Below, piece after piece: positions 52,619-63,890 of a stretch of DNA of 64,000 nucleotides. The first letter of the stretch is position 1. Each line of letters begins with the position of its first letter. Source of the stretch: Solea solea (lineage: Eukaryota > Chordata > Actinopteri > Pleuronectiformes > Soleidae). The position numbers were made by a program, and so were the translations under genes. The stretch covers positions 10,855,654 through 10,919,653 of the forward strand of contig NC_081149.1 in NCBI RefSeq assembly GCF_958295425.1, written 5' to 3'. The notes below the pieces were generated by a model that was not told the DNA's origin, searched no databases, and saw only the letters and a program-made list of their open reading frames with translations.

Positions 52619-52690
52619 AGGGGGCACCCAGATTTGAACTGGGGACCTCTTGATCTGCAGTCAAATGCTCTACCACTGAGCTATACCCCC
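52619..52690 (-). tRNA. tRNA-Cys (GCA), copy 5
   Basis: Identical to copy 3 and exactly 5,373 bp from it: fully paired acceptor at 4:69, anticodon GCA. Confidence 0.9.
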
Positions 52691-53732
52691 TCTGCCATAG
52701 TCAGGTGGAGATGTCGCACATGTCAGAAACAAGGCAAAATATATAACTTTACGTAGCCCAGTGTTGCACACTAATGAGCAAACCATGCAACCATCACATG
52801 CTTACATATAGCAACATTTACTGTACACAATTTCAGTCACTACAGAAATCAAAAGTCGTCGCATGTCGTCCAAAATCAGTCAAAAAGGTCATAGTATAGT
52901 ATGTCGTCTTAAATCACTCAAAAAAGTCATAGTATAGCATGTGGTCGAAAATCAGTCAAAAAAGTCATAGTATAGTATGTCGTCCAAAATCAGTCAAAAA
53001 AGTCATAGTATAGTATGTCGTCCAAAATCAGTCAAAAAAGTCATAGTATAGTACGTCGTCCAAAATCAGTCAATAAAGTCATAGTATAGTACGTCGTCTT
53101 AAATCAGTCAAAAAAGTCATAGTATAGCATGTCGTCCAAAATCAGTCAAAAAAGTCATAGTATAGCATGTCGTCCAAAATCAGTCAAAAAAGTCATAGTA
53201 TAGCATGTCGTCCAAAATCAGTCGAGAAAAGTCATAGTATAGTATGTCGTCTTAAATCACTCAAAAAAGTCATAGTATAGAATGTGGTCGAAAATCAGTT
53301 GAAAAAGTCATAGTATAGTAAGTGGTCGAAAATCTGTCAAAAAAGTCATAGTATAGTATGTCGTCCAAAATCAGTCAAAAAAGTCATAGTATAGTATGTC
53401 GTCCAAAATCAGTCAAAAAGGTCATAGTATAGTACGTCGTCTTAAATCACTCAAAAAAGTCATAGTATAGCATGTGGTCGAAAATCAGTTGAAAAAGTCA
53501 TAGTATAGTAAGTGGTCGAAAATCTGTCAAAAAAGTCATAGTATAGTATGTCGTCCAAAATCAGTCAAAAAAGTCATAGTATAGAATGTGGTCGAAAATC
53601 AGTTGAAAAAGTCATAGTATAGTAAGTGGTCGAAAATCTGTCAAAAAAGTCATAGTATAGTATGTCGTCCAAAATCAGTCAAAAAAGTCATAGTATAGTA
53701 TGTCGTCCAAAATCAGTCAAAAAAGTCCTGGT

Positions 53733-54392
53733 TAGGGATGTAACGATTACCGGTATGACGATAAACCGCGGTAAAATTCCCGACGGTTATCATACCGTTT
53801 CAAATTTTAATTATCGTTAAAACCGTGATTGATTACCGCAACTGATTACCGAAAAACTCACAGTGATACTGCTCATTTCCTGGAGAAGCAGCAGCACCTG
53901 AACGGCACTCGCTCAAGCGGGCGCGCATGCGCAGTTTGCACTGTCTGTCCAGCGACAACACGGCTGAAGCCACCTGCGCTCCAGAGATTACCCCCCGTAA
54001 GATCAGAAATCTGGGCATATTTTGAATTTTTAAAGGATGTTGAGAGTAAAATAATTGAAGACCATCAATCCTTGTGCAGAAAATGCAAAAAAAAAATCTC
54101 CGCGAAGCCACTTCCAATATGATGAGCCATCTCCGTGACCACCACACACAACTTTTCAGCGGGTAAGTCAACAAAAACGGGATTTCGGAATAGTGGGAAA
54201 CGTCATGGTTTGTCTCGTGAAAGCGAGTAGTGTGCAGACGACAGGTACCGTAGCAGACCAAAATGTGTTTGTTTCTGTGTTTTTTTATTTTATTTTTATG
54301 CTGTGTACGACCGCTGCTACTTAATTATTATCCGACACAGAGTGAGGACCTGTGTGTGTGTGTGTGTGTCAGTCAGTCAGATGATAATTATT

Positions 54393-54439
<47 letters not shown>

Positions 54440-54633
54440 TAATAATAATAATAATCATATAATATAAAATATCTTTTTTTAAATAAAACTTGGTTAAAAG
54501 ATTTCAGTGTGTGTGTGTTCAGTACTTTTGGAACATTTTGAACACATCTAACAATACCGTGATAATATTGATAACCGTGATAATTTTGGTCACGATAACC
54601 GTGATATGAAATGTTCATATCGTTACATCTCTA
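53733..54633 (+). mobile_element. hAT-type transposon (BED zinc finger remnant) inserted in the satellite
   Basis: 901 bp bounded by inverted ends TAGGGATGTAACGAT / ATCGTTACATCTCTA and by an exact 8-bp target duplication GTCCTGGT (53725-53732 and 54634-54641). A + strand frame at 53829-54122 includes EIWAYFEFL and CRKCKKK; the histidine half (SHLRDHH) follows in another frame after an A-run, so the BED finger is frameshifted. A donor-like GTAAGT follows at about 54161, suggesting that only the 5' part of the transposase gene remains. It holds an (AAT)n tract at about 54395-54454. Confidence 0.85.
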
Positions 54634-55101
54634 GTCCTGGTATAGTATGTCGTCCAAAATCAGTCAAAAAAGTCATAGTATAGTATGTCGTCCAAAATCA
54701 GTAAAAAAAGTCATAGTATAGTATGTCGTCCAAAATCATCTAAAAAGTCATAGTATAGTATCTCGTCCAAAATCAAGCAAAAATGTCATAGTATAGTATG
54801 TCGTCCAAAATCAGTCAAAAAGGTCATAGTATAGTATGTCGTCCAAAATCAGTCAAAAAAGTCATAGTATAGTATGTCGTTGAAAATGAGACAAAAATGT
54901 CATAGTATAGCATGTCGTCCAAAATCAGTCAAAAAAGTCCTAGTATAGTATGTCGTCCAAAATCAGTCAAAAAAGTCATAGTATAGTATGTCGTCCAAAA
55001 TCCCTCAAAATAGTCATAGTATGTCGTCCAAAATCAAAGTATATTATCTTTAATTTTTACCCTTATGCATTTAAACGTAAACAGGTACCATGTTGTTGTG
55101 A

Positions 55102-55173
55102 AGGGAGCACCCAGAGTTGAACTGGGGACCTCTTGATCTGCAGTCAAATGCTCTACCACTGAGCTATACCCCC
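55102..55173 (-). tRNA. tRNA-Cys (GCA), copy 6
   Basis: Same sequence type as copy 1 (T-loop TTCAACT, 4:69 G.U). The minisatellite immediately before it (CCCTCAAAATAG ... AATCAAAG) also matches that before copy 1, so the two blocks are related. Confidence 0.87.
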
Positions 55174-56786
55174 TCTGCCATAGTCAGGTGGAGATGTCGC
55201 ACATGTCAGAAACAAGGCAAAATATATAACTTTACGTAGCCCAGTGTTGCACACTAATGAGCAAACCATGCAACCATCACATGCTTACATATAGCAACAT
55301 TTACTGTACACAATTTCAGTCACTACAGAAATCAAAAGTCGTCGCATGTCGTCCAAAATCAGTCAAAAATGTCATAGTATAGCATGTCGTCCAAAATCAG
55401 TCAAAAAAGTCATAGTCTAGTATGTTTTCCAAAATCAGTCAAAAAAGTCATAGTATAGTATGTCGTCCAAAATCAGTCAAAAATGTCATAGTATAGTATG
55501 TCGTCCAAAATAAGTCGAAAAAGTCATAGTATAGCATGTCGTCCAAAATCAGTCAAAAATGTCATAGTATAGTATATCGTCCAAAATCGGTCGAAAAAGT
55601 CATAGTATAGCATGTCGTCCAAAATCAGTCAAAAAGGTCCTAGTATAGTATGTCGTCCAAAATCAGTCAAAAAAGTCATAGTATAGTATGTCGTTGAAAA
55701 TGAGACAAAAATGTCATAGTATAGCATGTCGTCCAAAATCAGTCAAAAAAGTCCTAGTATCGTATGTCGTCCGAAATCAGTCGAAAAAGTCATAGTATAG
55801 CATGTCATCCAAAATCAGTCAAAAAAAGTCATAGTATAGTATGTCACCCAAAATCAGTCAAAAAAGTCATAGTATAGTATGTCGTCCAAAATCAGTCAAA
55901 AAAAGTCACAGTATAGTATGTCACCCAAAATCAGTCAAAAAGGTCATAGTATAGTATGTCGTCCAAAATCAGTAAAAAAATCATAGTATAGTATGTCATC
56001 CAAAAAAAGTCATAGTATAGCATGTCGTCCAAAATCAGTCAAGAAAAGTCATAGTATAGTATGTCGTTGAAAATGAGACAACAATGTCATAGTATAGCAT
56101 GTCGTCCAAAAGCAGTGAAAAAAAGTCATAGTATAGCATATCGTCCAAAATCAGTCAAAAATGTCATAGTATAGTATATCGTCCAAAATCGGTTGAAAAG
56201 TCATAGTAAAGCATGTCGTCCAAAATCAGTCAAAAAGGTCATAGTATAGTATGTCGTCTTAAATCACTCAAAAAAAGTCATCGTATAGTAAGTGGTCGAA
56301 AAAGAGACAAAAATGTCAAAGTATAGCATGTCGTCCAAAATCAGTCAAAAATGTCATAGTATAGTATGTCGTCCAAAATCAGTCAAAAAAGTCATAGTAT
56401 AGTATCTCGTCCAAAATCAAGCCAAAATGTCATAGTAAAGTATGTCGTCCAAAATCAGTCAAAAAGGTCATAGTATAGTATGTCGTCCAAAATCAGTAAA
56501 AAAAGGCATAGTATAGTATGTCGTTGAAAATCAGACAACAATGTCATAGTATATAGCATGTCGTCCAAAAGCAGTCAAAAAAGTCATAGTATAGCATGTC
56601 GTCCAAAATCAGTCCAAAATGTCATAGTTTAGTATGTCGTCCAAAATCGGTCGAAAAAGTCATAGTATAGTATGTCGTCCAAAATCAGTCAAAAAGGTCA
56701 TAGTATAGTATGTCGTCTTAAATCAATCAAAAAATTCATAGTATGGCATGTGGTCGAAAATCAGTCAAAAAAGTCATAGTATAGTA

Positions 56787-57501
56787 CAGGTCTGGCCAAC
56801 CTGTGGCTCCCGAGCCGCATGCGGCTCTTTGCCTAGTTTCATGTGGCTCTTGAGTTCGTGTTTTTTTTTTTTTTTCATGTATGTGTACCTATGTTCGCCT
56901 TAATTCAATATCAAACGCGCACATGCACGAGGGAAAACCTCATTGTTCAGTAAACAATTTGTGTCAAGTTCGCACAGGAAATGTCAGGGAAAAAATGCAC
57001 AGCAAAACGAAAATACAAAGATGAAACACAGGACGTTTTTAACAGCATGGGAGAGTTAAACGGTCACAAAAATCACGAGAATTCACGTTAATCAAGGCTT
57101 TTATTATTGGTTATTTATCCTTTTTTTTTAACACTGCACTATTTATATTTGTAATGTGTGTTTGATTGTGTGAATGACATGTTTATGCTGATTGTTGTTT
57201 TTATGTGTGGCTAAGCACTTTACTGGAGCAGTGCTACAATTTCGTTGTATTTTTAATGCAATGACAATAAAGGCATTCTATTCTATTCTATTCTATTTTT
57301 TTGTTGAACAAAATGGCAAGCCATTCTGTCATGTCGTTGGTGTGTGACATTTACAGTAAATCTGGCTGAGCAGAGGTATGTCTGTGTGTGTGAGGGACAG
57401 GGATGGGGGGATGTTCATGTGTGCCGTGCGTATGATGTGGCTCTTTGCAGTAACACCATAAAAAATGTGGCTCTTAGTCTCTGAGTGGTTGGCCACCCCT
57501 G
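56787..57501. mobile_element. Non-autonomous hAT element inserted in the satellite
   Basis: 715 bp with inverted ends CAGGTCTGGCCAACC / GGTTGGCCACCCCTG and an exact 8-bp target duplication GTATAGTA (56779-56786 and 57502-57509). GTGGCTC repeats lie near both ends. The interior has a retroposon-like tail: TTTCGTTGTA, CAATGACAATAAAGGC and (ATTCT)n at about 57270-57298, suggesting an older nested retroelement fragment. Confidence 0.85.
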
Positions 57502-57772
57502 GTATAGTATGTCGTCCAAAATCACCTAAAAAAGTCATTGTATAGTATGTCGTGCAAAATCAGTCTAAAAAGTCATAGTATAGTATGTCGTTGAAAATGA
57601 CACAACAATGTCATAGTATAGCATGTCGTCCAAAATCAGTCAAAACAGTCATAGTATAGTATGTCGTCCAAAATCCCTCAAAATAGTCATAGTATAGTAT
57701 GTCGTCCAAAATCACAGTATATTTTCTTTACCCTTATGCATTTAAACGTAAACAGGTACCATGTTGTTGTGA

Positions 57773-57844
57773 AGGGAGCACCCAGAGTTGAACTGGGGAC
57801 CTCTTGATCTGCAGTCAAATGCTCTACCACTGAGCTATACCCCC
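57773..57844 (-). tRNA. tRNA-Cys (GCA), copy 7
   Basis: Same type as copies 1 and 6. Its cassette has private changes to the right (ACATAGCCC for ACGTAGCCC, GTTTCACAC for GTTGCACAC, AATTTTAGTC for AATTTCAGTC), so it is the most diverged cassette. Confidence 0.87.
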
Positions 57845-60800
57845 TCTGCCATAGTCAGGTGGAGATGTCGCACATGTCAGAAACAAGGCAAAATATATAA
57901 CTTTACATAGCCCAGTGTTTCACACTAATGAGCAAACCATGCAACCATCACATGCTTACATATAGCAACATTTACTGTACACAATTTTAGTCACTACAGA
58001 AATCAAAAGTCGTCGCATGTCGTCCAAAATTAGTCAAAAATGTCATAGTATAGTATGTCGTCCAAAATGAGACAAAAAGTCATAGTATAGTACGTCGTCC
58101 AAAATGAGACAAAAAAGTAATTTAGTATATACAGTCATGTATTTTTGTACTTCAGTCAAATTTAATTTTTAATTAACAAGTTAAATTTTGATGTGTATAG
58201 ACGGCCTTTAAAGAATAAAAACATGTATTTTTCAGCCTAGCTTTGAAATATGTCAGTCTCTGTAACTGCAATATTTTAACATGTACCTTTCGATCATAGA
58301 TTATATTAAACATTAAACATCAAATATTGGAAAGTAGAAGGGAAATTTAAAGCTAAACAACATTAAAACAAGGCATATTGTTGACTGTTGTGATTAAAGC
58401 CGTTCCCTGTGGCGTCTATAAACTTTTCCTCACTCAAGACTTTCCAGAAGTAAACACCCTTTTCTAAGTCTTCATTACCGACCCCGTGTAATTCTGTAAT
58501 TGAAAAGTGATAGGAAGCCCATTATTGCGCCAGCGTCGTGCAGGTTTTCGGGGAAGTTTATCATCAGCTCACTCGCTCTCTCATATGCAATTAACTCTGC
58601 AAGCGTCCTGTGACTCCTGAGACTCCTGAGACTCCGGAGACTGCAGCTGGCACATCCAATTAAACTGAGTAACAATCAGTCTAATTAGTGAAACCCATCC
58701 ACTGAGGAAATACAACTGTTTTAGTGTGAAGGTGCTGAGACTGCGCACGGAGCCACTGACAGTCGTTAGCATAAAAAGAATATTAAACTAACTAAAAATG
58801 TGAATCACGGGCTCTTTGGTTAAGATGGTGGTCACACAGACACACAGGAAAAACAAACACACCTGTGTTAACGTTATGTATCTGTGAAATTGTTTGTAGA
58901 CTCCAAACACTGAGGACACGTCTCACAACAGTTTCAAGATCTAAGTTTAAAATTAAATTGCATTAAATTTGATCAATTTATGGTATCGGTTTCAGTCCTT
59001 TTAATTTGATCTAACCATTTTTATGACACACCTCATACTGGTGGCTGAATATTGTGTATTTAAACACGTCCAATGAGAGAATAAGAAGGATAAGAGGAGG
59101 ACGTGTCAGGGAACTATAGTGGCCTTCACAAACCAGAAAGGATGTCATGCTTCTTTGTTTACATCGTAACTTAACACTACAAAAAACACACGCTCTGGGT
59201 CGTTTGTCCATTCTGGCTGCTGCACAATCATGATGGCACAAGATGGCCACCTCATGAAAGCAAGGCCCTTGCCCGACATCTGTATGAACATCTTACTTTA
59301 AAGCTGGAGACACAATGGTCACAGTAATACTTGGAGTTCACATTACCTGACAGATCTTTTTACGACGATTGAAAGACTGATGTTAGCTCACTGACGACAT
59401 GATTTGTCAAACCAACTGAACGCATCAAACTCTGGTGAGAGCGACCGTGTCTACGAGAGCGACAGTTTGGATATTCCCGCTACTTCCTGTCGTCTTCTGA
59501 CACTGACTGAGTGTGACTGAGGTCATGTTGTGTCTGTTATCCGCACACACCAAAAGATTTCTGTGCTGACTGTCGCCAACTCGTCTAGCTGGGCAAGATT
59601 TGCAGCAAGTGAGGACACATTTAAAATGTACATGAAAGAGTGCATTAAAAATATAATAAAATAACTAACACTGCAATGATTTTGGCACATCTCCAAGTGC
59701 ATACAAAATCTCAGGTGCATCGCAAAGTGCATCAAATCAAAACGTTGCACAATATTAGAATTTGTTTCTCTATGAAAATAAGGTAAACATATGGCCCATA
59801 AACATCTCACAGTGTCTTTAACACAATAAAAACAGACATAACACTGCTATCAAACCTAATCAGAGTACTGTAGGAGTCTTTGAGGGACAGTGAAAAGTGT
59901 TTCTCTGGTTATTTCTTCGTTTATAAGCAAAGAAATAACCATTTGATTAGACTGGCTTTAAAGGCTTAGCTTTCACCATGTTCTTTTGCTTGACCACTGT
60001 GTCCGGGACTTGATTTACCGCATTATTCTGTATTACACTGCAGACAAAAAGGTAATTCATTCACCACTGCATTTACTACAGTAACCAAACATGAACCACT
60101 ATATAATAGAAAATCAAGCCGTCTGTCGCCTCTTTAAATAAACACACAAAGTATTTCAAAAGCTGAAGAAGCTTCTTCATTTTTTACTCCGTAAGTATTG
60201 GACAGAAAACATTCTAGCCTGATGGTCTAAGTGGACTAAGTCTATTCCAGCTCCCCCTACAATATATCATGTACGTCTGTATCAAATGTCACGGTAATCC
60301 ATCAACAGCCGTCGCAACAAAAATACGCTCTGTGACGGTGCCAGGGAAGAAAAATGAAAATCACACGATCATCAATTATATTAAAATATTTTTTTTTGTC
60401 TTGGAATCATGAAAATCCAAATAACTGTATCTTAAAAATCTGCTTCTAATTTTTACTTCTACTGACACTTTATTTTCCTGCAGAGCAATAATATGTTGAT
60501 AAAGGACAAACACACAAACAGAACACAGTGTTTCCAGGCAGAGACTTTGAAATAGCTTCATTTTCTTTAACTTCGTGATGAATGACACTTTTGTGGGTCT
60601 GGATTCTCTGCTCCTTTGTTTGCTGAAAATGTAACTTTGTTTTTTTAAAGAGAATCTTTTACAATTGTAAACCTAATTAATGGAGGGCAAAAGGTAGAAA
60701 TCACATGGTTTAATATGTCATTAAATGTAATTTAGAGTGGGTGAAAGAGTGTGTTTTGAGGCATGGAGAGTTAAAAAAAGAAGAAGAGATGAGCATGAAC

Positions 60801-61835
60801 CAAGCCTTTGAACCCATTTGGGCCTTGAAGGCAGCAATAATGATGATGATATATTGAGCTATAATTGAATCTAAATTCAATTACGGGTATATATGGTGTT
60901 TGGCACAGCATGCGGCGCCTCGGCGAGAGCCAGAGTGGATGTAATTCAGCTTTCACTCTCTATCTAAAGATGTAGAAGAAACACAACAGTTCTCATGCTG
61001 GAGATGAATGAGGTGACCTTCAGATTAACGTTGGTGAGCTTCATGCATTCTTCCTGAGTCAAAATTAAAGCTAGTGAGAATAAGTGTTTAAGTGAAGCAT
61101 TAGTTTAAAGAGAAAAATAAATAACACAGAAAACATGATTGTGCCAAAGATTTGAGGAGATGGATTATTGTCGACACACACAGTGTCTCGGCTTTGACTT
61201 TGTGTCGCTAGTGAATTAGAAAATTTTTTTCTCCTTAAGTTTTGTTCAAAAGTCAAAATAAAAAGAAGTGGTCGCTTACCTGGTGCTTTGTTTGTTTGTT
61301 TGTTTGCTGTCTTCATGTGTAAACAGTGATAAACTGTTATCTGCGTCTGCAGCCTGTGACTGAGCTGAAGCTTCTGATAAACAGCTGTTTGCAATGATGC
61401 TGATTGATCACAGTCCACAGTTCACTGCTGATTAAAACATGTCTTTCTTTCTTTCTTAAACAGATCATGTTTGGACCAAATGTCCTGTCCCTTTAAATGT
61501 CATGCAAACATTATACACTGTTACATTACTGTTATTATTTGTCTCCTTTATCTAATCTCATGTTTATTGGAAAAGAGATTTTGACCTCATTGGGTTTTTA
61601 ACCTGGTTAAAGAAAGGTTGAATAAAATAATATATAAATAATAGCAACCTGCATGTATTTAATTTCCATTTATAAACTTCTTTCTTCTGTCTAAACAAAC
61701 ATTTTTATATTGTCATTATAGTGGGAGGAAAAGGCTCAAAGGACTATCTATAGCAGTATTATATAACTATTATGTTATTTCCTTGTTCTCACTCAGATGG
61801 TTCGTGTGACTCTGGACACACAGTGACAGATATAA

Positions 61836-61900
61836 ATAATATAATACATAATATAATATAATATAATACATAATATAATATAATATAATATAATATAATA
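61836..61900. repeat. (ATAAT)n microsatellite
   Basis: Pentanucleotide ATAAT/TATAA units with small interruptions. Confidence 0.9.
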
Positions 61901-62966
61901 GTGGTTCATTCGGTGAAGATCTGATGAGGTTTTATTAAGCATCTTGTCGCATATAAATGAGGGATCACTGAACTCTGTTAGCTCGAATTTTTTGTTTGTT
62001 GTTTTTTTTTTTTCTAATAACATCCAAGGCTGAACCATGTTTTGCTCTCCATCATATTTCTGCACCCACCACCACTCCTGCCAAGGATTTGCTGGCTGTT
62101 TCTAGATCAAGGCCTGGATGTAAAACCGTCAAAACTCTGCCAAACGACGTCAGACTCTTCGCCTCAGCATCAACCTTCATTGTCCCCAAAATCACAAAGT
62201 AGAAACATCATATTTAAGATGATTTCATTAGACTTTAATGAGTCGTTGCGTGTATTACCGATATTACATCTGTTATCCACAGGTCATAAAGTTGTATTTA
62301 AGGTGTGAAAACTTGCTAATGCTATCAGTAAAGTTCAGAATTACCTCTAAAACCTTCAAATTAGAATGGCACTTAAACGTGTAGCAATCACATTAGGCCA
62401 AATAACACAGGGTGTCACCATACACTGATGACATAATAAAGCCACGATATACTAGAAATAAGACTTTATCACCCTTAAATAATAGTGCTAGATTAAACTG
62501 TGATAATTAGTCCATTAAACTACTTAAACTGACTACTTAAAAGTACATGTACATAAAGTTACAAGACTCCCTTCACACTGTAAATCACAGTTAAGGATGA
62601 GCTCACATGAGTATATTCATGACCACTAGATGGCACAATCAGAACACTGCATGCTCCACAGTGGGACCCCAGAGTGATATTTTTAGCTGGAGTTAATGTT
62701 AAACATGTTTTCAAGCCCAAATTGTGTTCTGATTAAAATGTCCACGGTCTAATTGTAATTGCTTTTCTGAGCACCAGGAGTCTTAGCTCTGCTGTGATGA
62801 AGAAACACACAGAAACTACAGTAAATACATATTTCTCAGGAGTGATAATGAGATGGAAGGTGATTGTGTCAGAAGTCGACATGTCGTCATGAGAACACAC
62901 AGTAAAGTATCGGCAACGGCCAAATTTGATCTGTGCCACCTCCACCAGGTCCTGTGCTGCAGGGAG

Positions 62967-62967
<1 letters not shown>

Positions 62968-63053
<86 letters not shown>
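62968..63053. repeat. (CA)n microsatellite
   Basis: About 43 uninterrupted CA dinucleotides; accounts for the Thr-His and Cys-Val frames on the two strands. Confidence 0.95.
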
Positions 63054-63059
<6 letters not shown>

Positions 63060-63241
63060 AAACTCCCCAGGTGACTTTTTTCATAATGTAACTCGCACCA
63101 ACCCACACCAACTAGATTTCACAGTGATGGATGAGCCAGTGAACAAATGATTGCAATTGCTGAGGCTCTTCTCTAAAGGTTTCCCCTGCGTCCTCAGTTT
63201 CATTGCTTCCCCTGTTCAGGTCGTGTTATCTATCACTGCTA

Positions 63242-63242
<1 letters not shown>

Positions 63243-63276
<34 letters not shown>
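63243..63276. repeat. (CA)n microsatellite
   Basis: About 17 CA dinucleotides. Confidence 0.95.
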
Positions 63277-63281
<5 letters not shown>

Positions 63282-63548
63282 ACACGGTGGGACACTACAC
63301 TGACTTCCATTTATATGGAGAGCCTTATCCCTTACCTTAACCATAACAGTTAAAGGTCCAGTGTACAAAACCAACATTATTATAAGCAGTGTTGTAATAT
63401 CACAATTTGTTTGTTATTCATATTTATAGCAACTTTTACTTTTTGCTTTTACTACATTTGCCCTAACGGTCTTTGTTACTCGTTACTACCAAATAAAATC
63501 GGAAGAAGAAGACTTTGTCTTTTCTAGTGTTGATGAGCTGCTTTACAC

Positions 63549-63743
63549 CAGGGTGTCTCAATCCTGGTCCCAGGGATGTTTCCCTGCTCCAACACACACC
63601 TGTGATTCAAATAAATGGCTCGTTACCAGGCGTTTGCAGCACTTCCTGACGAGCTGACTATTTGACTCAGGTGTGTTGGAGCAGGGAAACATCTAAAACA
63701 TGGCAGGGTAGTCATTCCCCAGGACCAGGATTGAGAAGCCCTG
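63549..63743. mobile_element. hAT-type MITE, 195 bp
   Basis: Inverted ends CAGGGTGTCTCAATCCTGG and CCAGGATTGAGAAGCCCTG, flanked by an 8-bp target duplication with one mismatch (CTTTACAC at 63541-63548, CTTTACAT at 63744-63751). Confidence 0.8.
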
Positions 63744-63764
63744 CTTTACATTAGAGTTCTACAG

Positions 63765-63890
63765 CCATTCACACAACATGGGGTTAAGTGTCTTGCTCAA
63801 GGACACATACATACTAGCAGAGCCAGGAATTGAACCCACAACCTTCCAGTTGAAAGAAAACTCACCCTACCACTGAGCCACCATTGCTCA
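63765..63890 (-). mobile_element. tRNA-derived SINE, reverse orientation
   Basis: On the - strand it reads GAGCAATGGTGGCTCAGTGG (box A TGGCTCAGTGG) then GGTTGTGGGTTCAATTCC (box B), followed by the common tail GTCCTTGAGCAAGACACTTA. Confidence 0.75.

Larger units (their letters stand above)
47318..52690. repeat. 5,373-bp higher-order block, copy B
   Basis: Near-identical tandem duplicate of 41945-47317, with tRNA-Cys copies 4 and 5. Similarity stops after the cassette that follows copy 5, where the next minisatellite unit is CAGTCAAAAAGGTC rather than CAGTCGGAAAAGTC. Confidence 0.85.
40057..58125. repeat. 38-bp minisatellite array with embedded tRNA-Cys cassettes
   Basis: About 18 kb of tandem units of 38 bp starting GTCATAGTATAGTATG and ending in two A-tracts. 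By length, roughly 375 units remain after subtracting seven cassettes and two transposon insertions. Recurring subtypes differ in the second half: CCAAAATCAGTC, TTAAATCACTC, GAAAATCAGTC (with TGTGGTC before it), TTGAAAATGAGAC, a GTCGAGAAAA form, and a 29-bp short unit lacking the ATCAGTC part. Left edge: a truncated cassette end (ACTGTACACAATTTCAGTC at about 40065-40085). Right edge: two diverged units near 58050-58120. Open frames here (for example - strand 45328-45603 and its copy 50701-50976) are products of the repeat. Confidence 0.95.

Noticed and set aside
40057..58125. CRISPR array (regular repeats of about 38 bp)
   Set aside because: Units are contiguous with no unique spacers, and the genome is a vertebrate.
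40057..58125. Centromeric satellite
   Set aside because: A 38-bp unit next to a normal gene, with tRNA genes inside and only 18 kb long. Nothing here supports a centromere, though a larger array elsewhere cannot be excluded.
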